From contig NC_092312.1 in assembly GCF_036785885.1 (NCBI RefSeq), positions 19,300,001 to 19,364,000 of the forward strand: a DNA stretch of 64,000 bases, read 5' to 3'. Source of the DNA: Coffea arabica (lineage: Eukaryota; Streptophyta; Magnoliopsida; Gentianales; Rubiaceae). The position numbers and the translations under genes are program-made. The first letter of the stretch is position 1. Each line of letters opens with the position of its first letter. Below are positions 10,411 to 22,615 of this stretch, piece by piece. The notes under the pieces are model-generated. The model had not been told where the DNA came from, made no database searches, and saw only the letters and a list, made by a program, of their open reading frames with translations.

Positions 10411-11830
10411 TCTGACACCGCGGCGAAAGCAATTTAAAAACCTGTAAAATACAAGATTCGAATCAGAATTTAAAAAAAAAATTAGAATTTCAAATCCAAG
10501 ATTCGAATTAGAATTTCAACAAGATTCAATTAGAATCTAACCACTTGAGAACATTCAAGAACAATTATATATAGACCCAATACAATTGTGTTAAAATTTC
10601 AATAATATTGTCAAAACCTGTAAAATAAAACCCTAGAGAACCTTGTGAGTGGATTTTTGCAGTTTCAAAAGTTGATTTCCTTCTATGTCCTCACGTGTTC
10701 CTACACTTTTCACACGACCCCCCTTAGACTCCCTTGTCTCGAAGGGATATCTCATAGCAAATCCCTCCATCTCAAAAGAACTCAACCCCAAGTTCATAAT
10801 GAAGAACGCAATATTCAAAAGTGAAAATACGCCAGCAACTTTTTCATATAATTTTTAGAGTCGATACTTGTGATGGAACCTTTGTATCCAATTATGAATA
10901 GAATTAGATAGGTGCCCTGTTTGGAATTTAAGTTTTTTGACAATTTTATCTACTACAAATTTTTTAAAAATTTTAGCTACAGTAACCTCAAAAATTTTTT
11001 TAAAATTCTTAAACTATACATTTCAAAATATTTAAAAATTTACACTCTTCAAAAAAATTTTACAGTATACTACAGTAAAATTTTAGATAAACTTTTAAAA
11101 AACTCACCCTCCAAACGGGCCTGCGTCCTTTAAAATTCCAAAATTCAACAACTTCAGCAATTTGCATTTTGAAAACAAGTCTCATTTTCTCTTCACAAAA
11201 AGATTATGAACTATATACACAGATCCCTAGGGTTAGGGTTAATCGTGGCAAAATTCGTCTAGTCTCATCATCCGAAAATGACGACTTGATGTGAACCACA
11301 TTGAATAAGAACGCGATCATGAGCCACTCTCCTGACACATCTATTCCATTCTTTGTGATCCAAATTATGGTGAAACATTACACAAGAAATGTACTACGAT
11401 ATCAACTGATGCGACGGCAGAAGCAATTTAAGAGAACCAGTTTCATGAACTAATTCCATAATAATAAAGAATCAAGGGTGATTTATGATGAACCCTAAAG
11501 AAAATCAAAATTCAAACGCTCAAGAACAACTATATATAGACCCAATACAATTGTGTTAAAAATTTAATCATATTATTGTCAAAAACTGTTAAATAAAACC
11601 CCTATTCACAGGATACAAGTATTCCAAACGAAAAAGGAGAGAAAATACAATAATGAAGTTAGGAAAAACGATGATGAAACTTCACACTGCCACCAATCCA
11701 GGATCTGCTCGCCGATCCGTTTCGACAATTTCAGAAGTTGATTCACGGCCAGGTCTAGATCCACGAACGGATTGGGGGGGCTAGGGAATGGATCTTGTAC
11801 GCGACTCTTTTTTTAAAAAAAAAAAAAAAA
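10411..11830. mobile_element. Old LTR-element-like fossil with two diverged direct repeats
   Basis: Two diverged direct repeats about 0.95-1 kb apart share the same order of blocks. Examples are GCAATTTAA near 10428 and 11424, TATATAGACCCAATACAATT near 10567 and 11532, and a TTTCAAAAGTTGATT-like block near 10664 and 11730. A degenerate sequence like a primer-binding site (GATATCAACTG) precedes the second repeat. The arrangement suggests the remains of a small LTR element or TRIM with no coding capacity. A MITE with CTGTTTGG ends sits inside it (10914-11121). The element is thoroughly broken and old. Outer boundaries are uncertain. Confidence 0.4.
10914..11121. mobile_element. MITE with GCCCTGTTTGG / CCAAACGGGC ends
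   Basis: About 208 bp of very AT-rich DNA is bounded by GCCCTGTTTGGAATT on the left and CTCCAAACGGGCC on the right, which are imperfect inverted repeats. There is no coding capacity. It is nested in the older direct-repeat fossil and so is younger than it. It shares end motifs with other short elements in this window (for example 37593-37739). Confidence 0.6.
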
Positions 11831-13055
11831 TGCAACTTCAAAGGTTTTCTTTCTCTTTCCTTGCGTGTCAATTCCCACATCTGAGAAGGAGGTTCCACCA
11901 AAGAATCTCATCTATCCAATTTCAAATTAAACACATCCCCGCTGTTAACTACACCATACGATCCAAAACTGCAATTATATAAGCCTCTGCAATCTGTTTT
12001 AACACAAATGGTACAGTTCATTAGCTTTTAGTATCTATCAAAAATTAGGGGAGAAGAACAGGAATGAATGTAAGCAGCAATTCTACGATTATCCAAAAAA
12101 AAAAAATGTAAATGCCTCGATCTTGTGGTGTACATTATCTTTTAACATCATATCATATGTAGAGTCCACCAAAAATTGTTCCATGCTTGTATTGTATTCA
12201 AATTAGTTTGCATAGTTGAACAAAAGATTTTTTATAATATTAAACAAAAGATTTATATTATGTTCAATTCACAGAACCATTCCCAGACATTTGATTTGAA
12301 CTGTCCCGTTCCCAAAAGTTAAAAAGTTTTTAACAGGAAGTCAAGTGAAGCATCTTTGACAGCACTACTTGGCAATTTTGTGCCACAAGAATTCCTCCGC
12401 TAAGGTAATTGGAGAAGGATATTAGTTGGTCCATAATATCCAGATCAGACATTAATGGGTGCTTCAATCATTTCAAACATTTGTCCTGGGGTGCAGTGCA
12501 TTTCCAATACGCCTTGAGCTGATTTGATGGTATTACAGCATCTGGAATTATGGTTGTACCATCGAGGGAGCTGGTGAATGGGTCCCTGAGTTGCACAAGT
12601 TGTCTTGCAGTGACGGACGCTGTGGAAAAGATTGAACTTATGCAAGTCCCCGCCAATGGGGTCTTCAACACATTTATCGGCCGCTGTCAGAATTGATGAG
12701 CCCTATCCAGCACCATCCCTTTGCATTAATGACCATCACCCCACTCAATACTCTAATCAAAAGCCGCCTAATATCTCTGTCATGTCATTAACCTGCATTC
12801 TTCTCGTCAAGGAATTGTCCCCATTCCATACATTAGGGGATTTTTGTTGTCTGTTCATGGAATGGGATCAGAAAAAGGAGACTTTATATAGGATAATCCT
12901 CTCTTGACTTCTCGTTTTAACTGATTTTGACCTGATGGGCGCTTCTCTATGCCATAAAAGTGGTGACCGTGGCACAAATTATATAAATTTCTGTTCATGA
13001 CTTGATTCTTTAAGCTACCGTTTGTGTGTGAGCAGAAGTATGGAAAAGTGTAGGA
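11831..13055. other. Intergenic sequence, no gene recognised
   Basis: The most protein-like stretch is 12445-12671 (-), where two overlapping frames each look somewhat ordered in composition, as an old gene fragment would. I do not recognise a family in either, and no splice sites or neighbouring exons support a gene. The rest is AT-rich spacer. Confidence 0.35.
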
Positions 13056-13057
13056 AT

Positions 13058-13231
13058 ATTGTTTGGATAAGGTATTATTTGAAATATTATTTGGAATAAT
13101 TATTATAATACTTTTTGTGATGTGATGTATGTGAGATAAAAAAGTAGTTGGGAATATAAAAAGGTGGATTGGAAAATGTGTTTACGATGCAAGCGAAATA
13201 TTATTTAGAATAAGTTCACTATCCAAACAAA
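13058..13231. mobile_element. MITE, TGTTTGGAT ... ATCCAAACA family
   Basis: Inverted ends (TTGTTTGGATAAGG and CACTATCCAAACAA) bracket about 170 bp that includes the signature TGATGTATGTGAGATAAAAAA. The same core recurs in reverse at 48461-48619, where GCTTGCATCATAAACACATT is the complement of the segment here. It has no coding content. Confidence 0.6.
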
Positions 13232-13268
13232 CATAAGCGAAATATTATTAGCTAATTTTTTTCTCATT

Positions 13269-13291
13269 GCGTGTGTGTGTGTGTGTGTGTT
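13269..13291. repeat. (GT)n microsatellite
   Basis: A run of about eleven GT units starts just after 13268. It is an ordinary dinucleotide microsatellite next to the MITE at 13058-13231. Confidence 0.9.
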
Positions 13292-13659
13292 TACCGCAAA
13301 ATTTTCCTGCCATTTCTTCCACTGTTCTACCTTCTCTGTTTGTGCTTTCTTATGTTTTGTATCAAGCAAAATCATCAACACATTTTTTTAATTATTTTTT
13401 TTATTTTACATATATCACTTTAAAAAGTGTTATAATATTTTTTTGAAAAAATTATTTCGAATAATCATTCATTATCCAAACATGTTCATTATATTTTTAG
13501 AAACTATTACTAACTAATCACGTCCTCTCAAAGTATTTTTCGTCAAATAAACATACAAAAAAATTGATTTTCACTTTTCTTTACTTCACTTTCCTACATA
13601 GCTTTTCCTCCAATCAAAACTTTTCTAATAGATTTGTAACTTTCACATATATATATATT

Positions 13660-14260
13660 TGTTTTGTAAATAAAGATGCATTAAAATAAAGTCAAGTCAA
13701 CAGAGTGCAAATCAAAGTACAGTTATCCGTGGGGTGGTAACCCCCTTTAAGTCTTGCAAAAGTAAGGGAAGTACAAAATTAGGACATAATTCAAAAAAAG
13801 TGAAGTCTTAAGTGTTGCTTCTTCCCCAGTTGACAAGAATGTCTGCACATTTGTTTGCTTCTCTATAATTATGGTGAAAACATACTTTCCGGAATGTAGT
13901 CAATAGCTCCCTGCAATCAAGAATAATAGGCGAAAGTTCATGAGAAATAAGATTATTTGACTTGCACAAGGAGATGATAATGGCAGAGTCCATCTCCACT
14001 TCGAGAGAGTGGATGTTGAGGTTTTTTGCAAGCTGTAAGCCTTCTCTAAGAGCCCAGCATTCAGCAGAAGGAACTGAATAGAAGCCTAAATTTCTTGCAA
14101 AACCTGCAATCCATAACCCATTTGAGTCAGGAATTATGCCGCTAGCTCGTGCCTGGTTTGTTGGTCCAGAGACTGAACCATCAGTGTCATGGAGGTCTAG
14201 GAAGAATCTCTTCGAGATTGAATGTACATAATTGACCGAGTTGAATATTTTCATGCACAA
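13660..14260 (-). mobile_element. 5'-truncated LINE 3' end with RNase H-like domain
   Basis: The frame 14260-13808 (-) encodes a plant RVT_3/RNase H-like domain. Visible parts are the TDGSVSGPTNQARASGII strand with its Asp, DSNGLWIAGFARNLG, AECWALREGLQLA with the catalytic-type Glu, and VEMDSAIIISLCK with an Asp, then a C-terminal YREANKCADILVNWG. This matches the tail of ORF2 in plant LINEs and the 'putative ribonuclease H protein' relatives. Reverse transcriptase and endonuclease are absent upstream. The downstream 13660-13807 stretch resembles a LINE 3' tail. It is a dead 5'-truncated copy. Confidence 0.75.
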
Positions 14261-14623
14261 GAATACTAGATTATCTAATAAAAAAAGATTGAAAAATCAA
14301 CACAAACCTCCCTTATTTCTTTTCTATTGCAATTTCTGGATTATTATATGATGATTTTTTAACTGTCCATATATAAAAAAGAAATTTAAACTAGAAACGA
14401 CATCTGTTATGTCAATGACACCAAAGGGATATTAAATGAATGGAATTGGGTATGGATGGAATAAAATGAAATGAAATATAACCACTTTGAGTTTTTCTCT
14501 GAAATGAGGCATGGAAAGAGCCATTACGAAGAAGTTTTGGGGGTTACAAAGAAAGTTTCTAACTCATATTGGTCATGGGTTGAGAACAGGAATTGAACTC
14601 TATGAAATCTAATCTCCCATTAT

Positions 14624-14695
14624 TCCTTAGTAGTTCAGTGGTAGAGCGATCAGCTGTTAACTGATTAGTCGTAGGTTCGAATCTTATTTGGAAAG
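14624..14695 (+). pseudogene. Decayed plastid-type tRNA-Asn(GUU) copy in the nucleus
   Basis: The 72-nt stretch follows plastid trnN-GUU along its whole length. It has the D-arm AGTTCAGTGGTAGAGCG, the anticodon loop around CTGTTAACTGA with GTT, and the T-arm GTAGGTTCGAATCTTAT. Differences from the plastid gene are mainly C-to-T or G-to-A transitions, as expected for a methylated nuclear plastid insertion. The acceptor stem has lost pairs, so it is unlikely to be functional. The flanks may be plastid-derived too, but this was not established. Confidence 0.8.
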
Positions 14696-14699
14696 ATTT

Positions 14700-16800
14700 G
14701 AAAGAATTCAAAATAATGGGGCTCATTGACATTCTCAACTTGCCCCATTTTAAGGTGTACAAAAATAGTGGGCTAGTGAATATTAGATCATTTATGTCCG
14801 CAAATGATGATGAATATTCAAAAATTTGTGTTGCAGTTAAATGCATGTATGACTTCAGTGGATGATCTATAAAATTTCCGTGCAAGTGATTTATGATTTT
14901 GAGGGCACATTTTGAATTTCTAATATGTGATGATGATTAGAGTCGAAATCACCTAAATTTTTTTAACCAAAGGAGGGAGAATTTTAAATGTATTGACATT
15001 CACCAATCACCATCTTAGTAAACTTTGTATGGTGATGAATTTCCTCCTTTGATGTTTCTGGGATGAAAAAAGGAATTATTGCTTAATAAGTGGACAAAGA
15101 GCGAGCTATCATGGGCAGGGATCGAAGCAACATAAATTAATTAAGATTAAGAAATGGATGAAGATTTGTCTCTGATGTGAAACTACTATATCTTCAGCAA
15201 ATATCCAAGAAGGAAAATGAAGGAGGAGGGAAAAAAAAAAGGAAGTAGTTTCCCAAACACAAGGCAGTTTCAGGAAAAGGAGAAAAGAAAAAGGTTAATT
15301 AGATTGGGAAAGGATTGTGAGATCGTAAAATTGTGGCTTGAATGCCAAAACCGAAGTAAATGAAAGAGAGATCTACAAAGCAACTACTAATTGTGATTTG
15401 ACATCCATCAGTAAACAGTTACCAAACATTCAAAGAAAAGATTTTTGTGGCTCAGAGATGAGAATGGCAAAGGTTATACAAAACTTTTCAAATGATTTGT
15501 TTACTTTTACTATTCTTCTAGTAATTGGGAAGAACAACTTGTGGAGTGTTTTTGGGTAAACCCTTTTCGTTACTTTTGTTTCAATTCTTGTCGAGTGGTT
15601 TTACAAAACTCAACTGTGCAGTTCATATCATATTCGAGTGTATAGTAGGTAGTATTTCTTTGCCTTTTTAGTTTTTTCCACCATGCCCACTGAGGACTAC
15701 GTACAGATCAATCAAAGCTGGCAGGTTTCGGTGACGGGGGCGGAGGGACCGTCTCCAAGCTCAGCATCTGTTAATTTTCAGCCATGAATGAATAACCCAA
15801 GCCTTACACAATGATTGATTGTGAATAATACCAAAAAAAGCTGAAACCACACCAAGTAGCTGCCTACCTGAATCACATCACATCCCTAGACCTCCATGTT
15901 ACGTGTGGAATAAGGACTTGGTGAGTGCTAGTTCATTTCGTCATTGATTTCGATTTTTCGGTAGGGAGAAGCTCTGGCTGCAAGCTCCGCCGACGTTTGG
16001 CTTGAGCACCAAGAGTTGCTTGCATTATTAATCAATAGGCCTTGTTCCGAGACCAACTCTAATCATTGTACAAAGCCTGAAACTAGTAGTATTTTTACTT
16101 TGGGTTTCAATGGTACTCTAAACGTTACAAATATATATATGTAAAACTGTCTCAATCGCTACTTCATAGACGGTATAATCTAGGATTCTAAAAATTCGTA
16201 AGAGTATGGGAGGATGAAAATATCTATCTAAAATATAAGAATAAGAAAAATGATAGGGAGGGACTCAAGAGCAACTTTTTAACATTCAACGTTTTGGAGT
16301 TGATTGATAAAGATTTACAAATAATGAGTGTATAGCTCACGAGAAGAAACCACCACACATCAATCAATGCAGGCAAGAGAGAAATAATGCACGTATGGAG
16401 TAGTGGCTGAGGTTATAGAACACAACGCAGGTCCGCTCACTCTGGATCTTTCCCACGTGCTAATCTACCATGCCTGCTGGGGTTTTGCCTGACATGACAT
16501 CCACAGCTCGACATTTATGAAACCCATAAATTATTCGTAAGCTTGAGAAAGGAAAAAAAGAAATTAAAAGGACACTGAAAAGAGAGTGTCATGGCCTTAA
16601 ATAGAAAACAGGGAAAAAGAAAAAGAGAGGAATTAAGTGATATCATCATCCCAATTGGATGCCAAATGATAACGATGAAAGCACTGTACAGTGTGAGGAT
16701 ATTGAGCCCAGATTGGATGTTGTTGTTGGCAGAAACAAGTTCATCTGTCACCAACACCGGCCACATTAGAACATATCTCTGAAATTATAGAAATACAGAG
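14700..16800. other. Intergenic sequence, no gene recognised
   Basis: AT-rich spacer with short open frames at 15338-15559 and 16515-16782 that have no recognisable motif or exon structure. A flank-wide plastid origin near the tRNA-Asn copy is possible, but no other plastid gene was recognised. Confidence 0.4.
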
Positions 16801-16809
16801 ATCGTCCAT

Positions 16810-17160
16810 CAATGCCGTTGCAGCAAAAGACCTTTTGTCCGGTTGGGCTCGATCAGCATTTACACTTCAATTTAGGACAGTAATCTAATCACCATGAATT
16901 AGGACATATCTTCGAAATACTCCACAATAAGTAACCAGTATGAATTAGAATATGTAGACAACTACAAAAGATCTTTTGTCTCAATACGGTCTCAGCAGAA
17001 GATCTTTTGTCTAATTAGCCCAATTAGCATATAGATAACTACAAATCAAGACATACTTTTGAAATCATAAATTTACAGGAGTTCTTATAAATTATCCATC
17101 ATTATGGTCGCAGCAGCAGAAGACCTTTTGTCTAGTTGGCCCAATTAGCATATAGCTTTT
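16810..17160. repeat. Degenerate local direct repeats (GCAGAAGA[T/C]CTTTTGTCT unit)
   Basis: The phrase AAGACCTTTTGTC or AAGATCTTTTGTCT recurs at about 16826, 16965, 17000 and 17121. Shared context includes GCCCAATTAGCATATAG (twice), AACTACAAA and TTTGAAATCAT or TTCGAAATAC. Unit spacing is irregular (about 35 to 180 bp). It looks like an eroded tandem array or nested duplication of a non-coding repeat. Confidence 0.6.
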
Positions 17161-18284
17161 CTTCACAACACTACCTATAAAGGTCTACATATATGTTTGC
17201 CATTACACGGATCAATGTACAGATGTCTGGTTGGTTTCTCAATTCTGCATGCCCTACTTCTCAGTTTGGACGAGTCAAAAAACGTAAAAACAGACAGAAT
17301 CACGAAGCATGGGCATTCTTTTTTCTCTTTTTCCACTTTAATTACATGCTGGGGCATTATTTTTTTTTTCTTGTCTTTTCTCTTTTGTTTGTTTCGCAGA
17401 GGGTGTACTGATGCAGGCCCTGTAGGGCAACAGAGAACTCCAGTTTCTGTCAGTGCTTGGGCTCGAGACAGATTTTCTGCAGGAGGATGGGCACCTCAGA
17501 GCGCCAAGTTAATAGCAACAAGTTCCACATGCTTACGCTTGAAATAAGCTTTAGACAACCTTGAGCTAGTAGCTGGGCCTCATCTTGTTCTAGATATAGA
17601 TCATGTCGTTAGGCCCTCTCATGATGCAACCACACACAAAAAAAAAAAAGGTTCATAATAGAAAGAACTCAAACAAAAATGGGCTTACACGATGTCGCTT
17701 TTGTATATTTCGTTCTCCATCAGACAGAACAAGAAGAAGATTGAAAAAAAAAAAAAAAGAAAAAAATTGTCTGCCTAGCCATTTTGAATCGGAACTGTCA
17801 CCACTACCAATTTGTCCACCTAGCCATGTTCGATCGCAAATCCGTTTCCTTCTTGCTTCAAATGAGAACGATGAGGTGAAGAATAAGGGCTAGATTTAGG
17901 TCTTTGAGGTTTTTGTTCGATTTCTAATTTTTGTGCGAACAAAAAGACTCTTCAAATTTGAGAATTGCGTCTCACGCGATGGCCTTGCAGGTTGCAAAAC
18001 CAGAGCTAAATTGACAAAAAGGGTCAACAATTGACCGTTTGTAAATTCAAGGGCTAAAAGTGTTCATTTAATAGTTGAGGGGCTAAAAGTTGCCCTTATA
18101 AAAATTCAAGGGCAATCCGAATTTTTTTGCCCCAAACAAATATTGAGTCTCCATAGGATAACGAAGGACGTCTAATTAATAGTAATTTCAACAGTCGAAC
18201 CTGTAATCCTGTAATATGACTAAGAAGTAACGATAAGGAACAGTATTATAAATTATAATCAAAAATTTTTGAGAGATCAACTAT
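17161..18284. other. Intergenic sequence upstream of the copia insertion
   Basis: Low-complexity A/T runs and short unrecognised frames (17197-17547 and 17603-17893, +). Two similar phrases, AAGGGCTAAAAGTG and GGGGCTAAAAGTTG, occur near 18050-18095, typical of degraded transposon flanks. No gene is supported. Confidence 0.4.
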
Positions 18285-18289
18285 AATAT
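18285..18289. repeat. Target-site duplication (left), AATAT
   Basis: AATAT directly before the left LTR is repeated as AATAT at 22921-22925 directly after the right LTR. This is the 5-bp duplication expected of a Ty1/copia integrase. Confidence 0.9.
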
Positions 18290-18594
18290 TGTTGGTTATT
18301 TGAAGCATAAACAAAGAAATCAAGACTATATTGAGGACTGAAAAAGGAGTTTAATTTCTTCATTCATCAACACCCTATTTATAGTGCTTACAAAGAAACA
18401 AATTAAAATAATTTCAACTAACAATTCTCTAGAAAATCTCAACAAAAACTACTTGATAACATGATCTTCTACCTAGCAAATCTTAGCTAAAATATTTGAT
18501 CCTAATAATAAGACTTATTCTTCTACTAATTGAATGATTCTGATGTCAAACTTAATCTAATAAAATCTATAGGAAAAGTTGGCATATCTCAACA
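18290..18594 (-). repeat. 3' LTR of the copia element
   Basis: A 305-bp terminal repeat beginning TGTTGG and ending CAACA on the plus strand, so its termini form the usual TG...CA pair. It is about 96% identical by eye to the right-hand copy. A purine-rich tract adjoins its inner edge at 18595. Confidence 0.92.
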
Positions 18595-21500
18595 CTCCTC
18601 CTTGGCACTTTTACTGCAGATCCCCAACTGTCTTCTTAGGCATTCAAACCTTGTTTTGGACAAGGCCTTCGTAAAAATATATGCAATCTGATAATCAGTC
18701 TTGCAATGAACTAGAACAATTTCTTCATTCTTTTGAACTTATCGAAGAAAATAATATTTAATTTTGAAGTGCTTAGTCTTCCCATGAAACATTGGATTGT
18801 TGAAAATAGCAATAGCAGCTTCATTATCAACAAAAATTTGAGTAGTTTCTTGTTGAACTTGATTTAGATCAGTTAACAATTTCCTAAGCCATAAGGCTTG
18901 ATTAACAGCAGCCGTAGCATCAACATATTCTGCCTAAGCGGTAGATTGGGCTACCACATCTTGCTTCTTAGAATTCCATGAAAAACATTCAGAACCCAGG
19001 TTGAACAAGTATTCAGAAGTGCTCCTCATATCACCATATGAAATAGCCCAGTCACTATCTGAATAGTCATGTAACTCCAATTTTTCTGATTTTTTGAAAC
19101 AAACTCCAAAGTCAGCAGTGCCTTTGACATACCTGAGCACTCTTTTTGCAGCTTTGAAATGCAACTCACTTGCACAATGCATAAATGTAGACAGTAAACT
19201 CACAGCATACATAATATCAGGCCTTGTTGCTGTAAGATATATCAAACAACCTACAAGACTTCTGTATAGGCCTTTATCAACTTTGGCAGCTCCATCATTT
19301 TTACTAAACTTCTCGTTCTCCATTAATGGAATGCTAATTGATTTGCAACTTTCCATATTAAACTTTTTCAACACATCTCTTGCATATTTGTGCTGACTTA
19401 TGAAGATTTCTTGTTGAGATTGAATAACCTCTATGCCAAGAAAATAGGACATCTCTCCCAAGTCTGTCATTTCAAAGACTTGCTTCATTTGCTCCTTAAA
19501 CTGATTTATCAAGATTGGCTTACTTCCTGTGACAAGCAAATCATCAACGTATAGTGAAATAACAATTATATCATCATTGACAATTTTTACATAAAGAGTT
19601 GATTCACTCAAACTCTTCTTAAATCCAATCTTCAGAAGATGATCATCAATCCTGCTGTACCAGGCTCTTGGTGCCTGTTTTAGGCCATATAGCGCCTTGT
19701 GAAGTAGGTACACCTTGTCTTCTTGACCTTTCACTGCAAATCCTTGAGGTTGCTCCACAAAGATCTCCTCCTCCAAGTAGCCATTTAAAAATGTTGACTT
19801 GACGTCAAGTTGATAAACTCTCCAGTCTTTTTGAGATGCAAGTGCTAGGATCAACTTGATGGTGTCAAATCTTGCTACTGGTGCAAATGTATCCGAGAAA
19901 TTCACTCCAAATTGTTGAGCATATCCCTTGACTACCAACTTTGCCTTGTGCTTGTTGATAGAACCATCAGCATTTAATTTGGTTCTAAAAATCCACTTTA
20001 CACTAATGGGTTTCTTGTGAATTGGTCTGTCCACAAGCGCCCAAGTCTGGTTCTTTTCAATCATTCTCAAGTCCTCCTTCATTGTCTCGATCCACTTCAA
20101 GCCTTTGGCAGTTTCTTCATAATCTGCAGGTTCAAGAACTGCAACATTACATTTGTTATAAATGTCAGAGAGTAATTTGGTACCTCTAACTGTAATATGA
20201 TCTATTAATTCATCAATATTCTCCTCCTGCAATTCTTTAGATTCTGATCCCTTGAAATATTCAACTTTGGAATTGATCCAGTCCCATGTTGCGTATTCAT
20301 CAAAATGGATGTCTCTACTGACTATCACTTTTGCAGTCAAAGGTTGATAAACTTTGTAACCTTTGCTACTGCTGCAATAGCCAATTAGAGTCCCAACTTC
20401 TGCCTTTTCGTCAAGCTTGCCTCTCTTTACATCAGGAATATGTGTGTAGCAAATGGAGCCGAACACCTTCAATTTTGTAATGAAGGTTTATATCCAAACC
20501 AAGTTTCAAACGAGGTTCTACCATTCAATAATTTTGTAAACAACATGTTTAAAAGATACACTGCAGTATTGATAGCTTCTACCCAAAACTTCTTTGACAA
20601 TTTTTTTTCAAACAACAAACACCTGGCCATCTCCATGATTGTCCTGTTCTTTCTTTCACTTACTCCATTTTGTTGTGGAGTGTAAGTGACAGTTAATTGA
20701 TGTTCAATTCTTGCATTTTCACAAAACTTGTTGAACTGATTAGAAGTATATTCTGTTCCATTATCTGACCGAATCACTTTAATCATTTTGCCACTTTGAT
20801 TTTCAATCCAATTTTTAAACGTCAAAAAAATAGCAGCAACCTCTGATTTTTGTTTCATGAAATAGACCCAACAATATCTACTGAAGTAATCAATGAAAAC
20901 TATGAAATACCTGCTGCCATTTAATAAAGAAGTTCTCATTGGACCACATACATCTGTGTGAACAAGTTGAAACCTTTCTGAAACTCTCCAAGATTGGTTG
21001 TGAGGAAATGACAATCTGCTTTGTTTTTCCAACTGACAAACTTCACAAACTCCACTTTTATCTTCTATAAAAGGCAAGTCCTGCACAAGACTATTCTTAT
21101 GCATGTAGTTAAATGCAAAATAGTGATAGTGGCCCAATCGTTTATGCCATAATTCAGATTGATCCATTAAACTTGGATATGCACTTGAACCTGCTTTCAA
21201 CCAATTTAGAGAAAAACTTTTTCCATTCATTTTTACTGAAAAAAGTTTACTTCCATTTTGATCATAAATGACGCAGCTCCTATTTTTGAAGACAACAGAA
21301 TAATTTTTCTCAAGTAATTGTCCAACACTCAACAGGTTTTGATTAATTTCAGGTCCATATAAAACATCATAAATTATTTTAGTACCTGAACCATAATTAA
21401 TAATCACATTACCTTTGCCTTTCACCCCAATACAATCTCCATTTCCAATTTTAACTTTGGAAATATATGATTTATCCAATTCTTTGAATATGGACTCATC

Positions 21501-22615
21501 ATATGCCACGTGATGAGTACAGCCACTATCAATTAGCCAAGCTTTACTGGAGATCTTGCTTGTAAAGCAAGTGGCCACAAATAATTACTCCTCGTCTTGT
21601 TGGTCAGCTACTTGAGTATGTTGGTCTCTTCTGTTATTTTTGCATACCTTTTCGACGTGTCCCTTTTGATTGCACGACCTACATTGGACGTCAGGTCTCC
21701 ACCAGCAATATTGTTGTAGATGTGAAGTCTTTTTGCAATGTGGACATTGAGAAAATTTTCCTCTTCTTCTTTCATCTCTGCTAGACTCACCTTCTTTCTT
21801 GCTCTTCTTGTTTCATTGCTGTTTCTTTTCTTTGCCACCTTGTTGATTTTGAATTTTGTCTTTCACCTGAAAAGCACCTTCTACTGCTTCCTTCTTTCAG
21901 ATAGCTCTTCTCTGCTCTTGTGCTTGTAATGCATTGATTAGTTCTGGCAAAGTGATTTGAGACAAATCCCTTGAATCTTCAAGGGAGGAAATCTTGGCCT
22001 CAAACCTTTCAGGTAAGTTCACCAAGACTTTCTCTATAACTCTGTTATCTGGTAATTGTTCTTCAATCAATCTGATTTTGTTCACAACATCTAAGAGTTT
22101 GTCAGAGTACTCTTTGATGTTTTTTGTGTCTTTCATCCTAAGGAGCTCAAACTCTCTCCTAAGGTTCAAAACCTGCATTTGTCTTGTTCTGTCATTGTCT
22201 TGAAAAGCCACTTTGAGAGTATCCCAAACTTCCTTTGCAGTTTCACAAGTCATAATATTTGTGAATATTGCATCAGAAACTGCTGAATGAATACACGTCA
22301 TGGCTTTTGATCTCCTTTTGATTGCATCTCTATGGGCTCTCATTTCTGCAATAGTTGGATCTTCCGATAATTTAGGAACATGATCTGTCTCCACCACATC
22401 CCAAAGATTATTAGCATCCAAATAGGACTTCATTTTGACAGCCCAGATTTAGTAGTTTTCACCAGTAAAATTTGGAGGATTGGACAAGAAGTTATTTCCT
22501 GACATTTTGATGTTGAAGGGTTAAGTGTATAATTTTATAGTGAAAAGGATTTGTCACCAAGTTCACTCACTCTCAAAAAAACATGCCCTTAAGATTTAGG
22601 CTCTTGATACCACTT

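Noticed and set aside
11225-11243. Telomere-like CCCTAGGGTTAGGGTTAA
   Set aside because: Only about two units; ordinary chance or a telo-box-like word, not an interstitial telomere array.
12445-12671. Overlapping minus-strand frames of about 66 aa that look protein-like
   Set aside because: No family motif, splice sites or neighbouring exons were recognised; left as possible old gene debris.
16810-17160. CRISPR-like spacing of repeats
   Set aside because: Repeats are imperfect and irregularly spaced, and the host is a plant; not a CRISPR array.
17603-17893. 96-aa lysine-rich frame
   Set aside because: Driven by poly-A tracts; low complexity and no motif.
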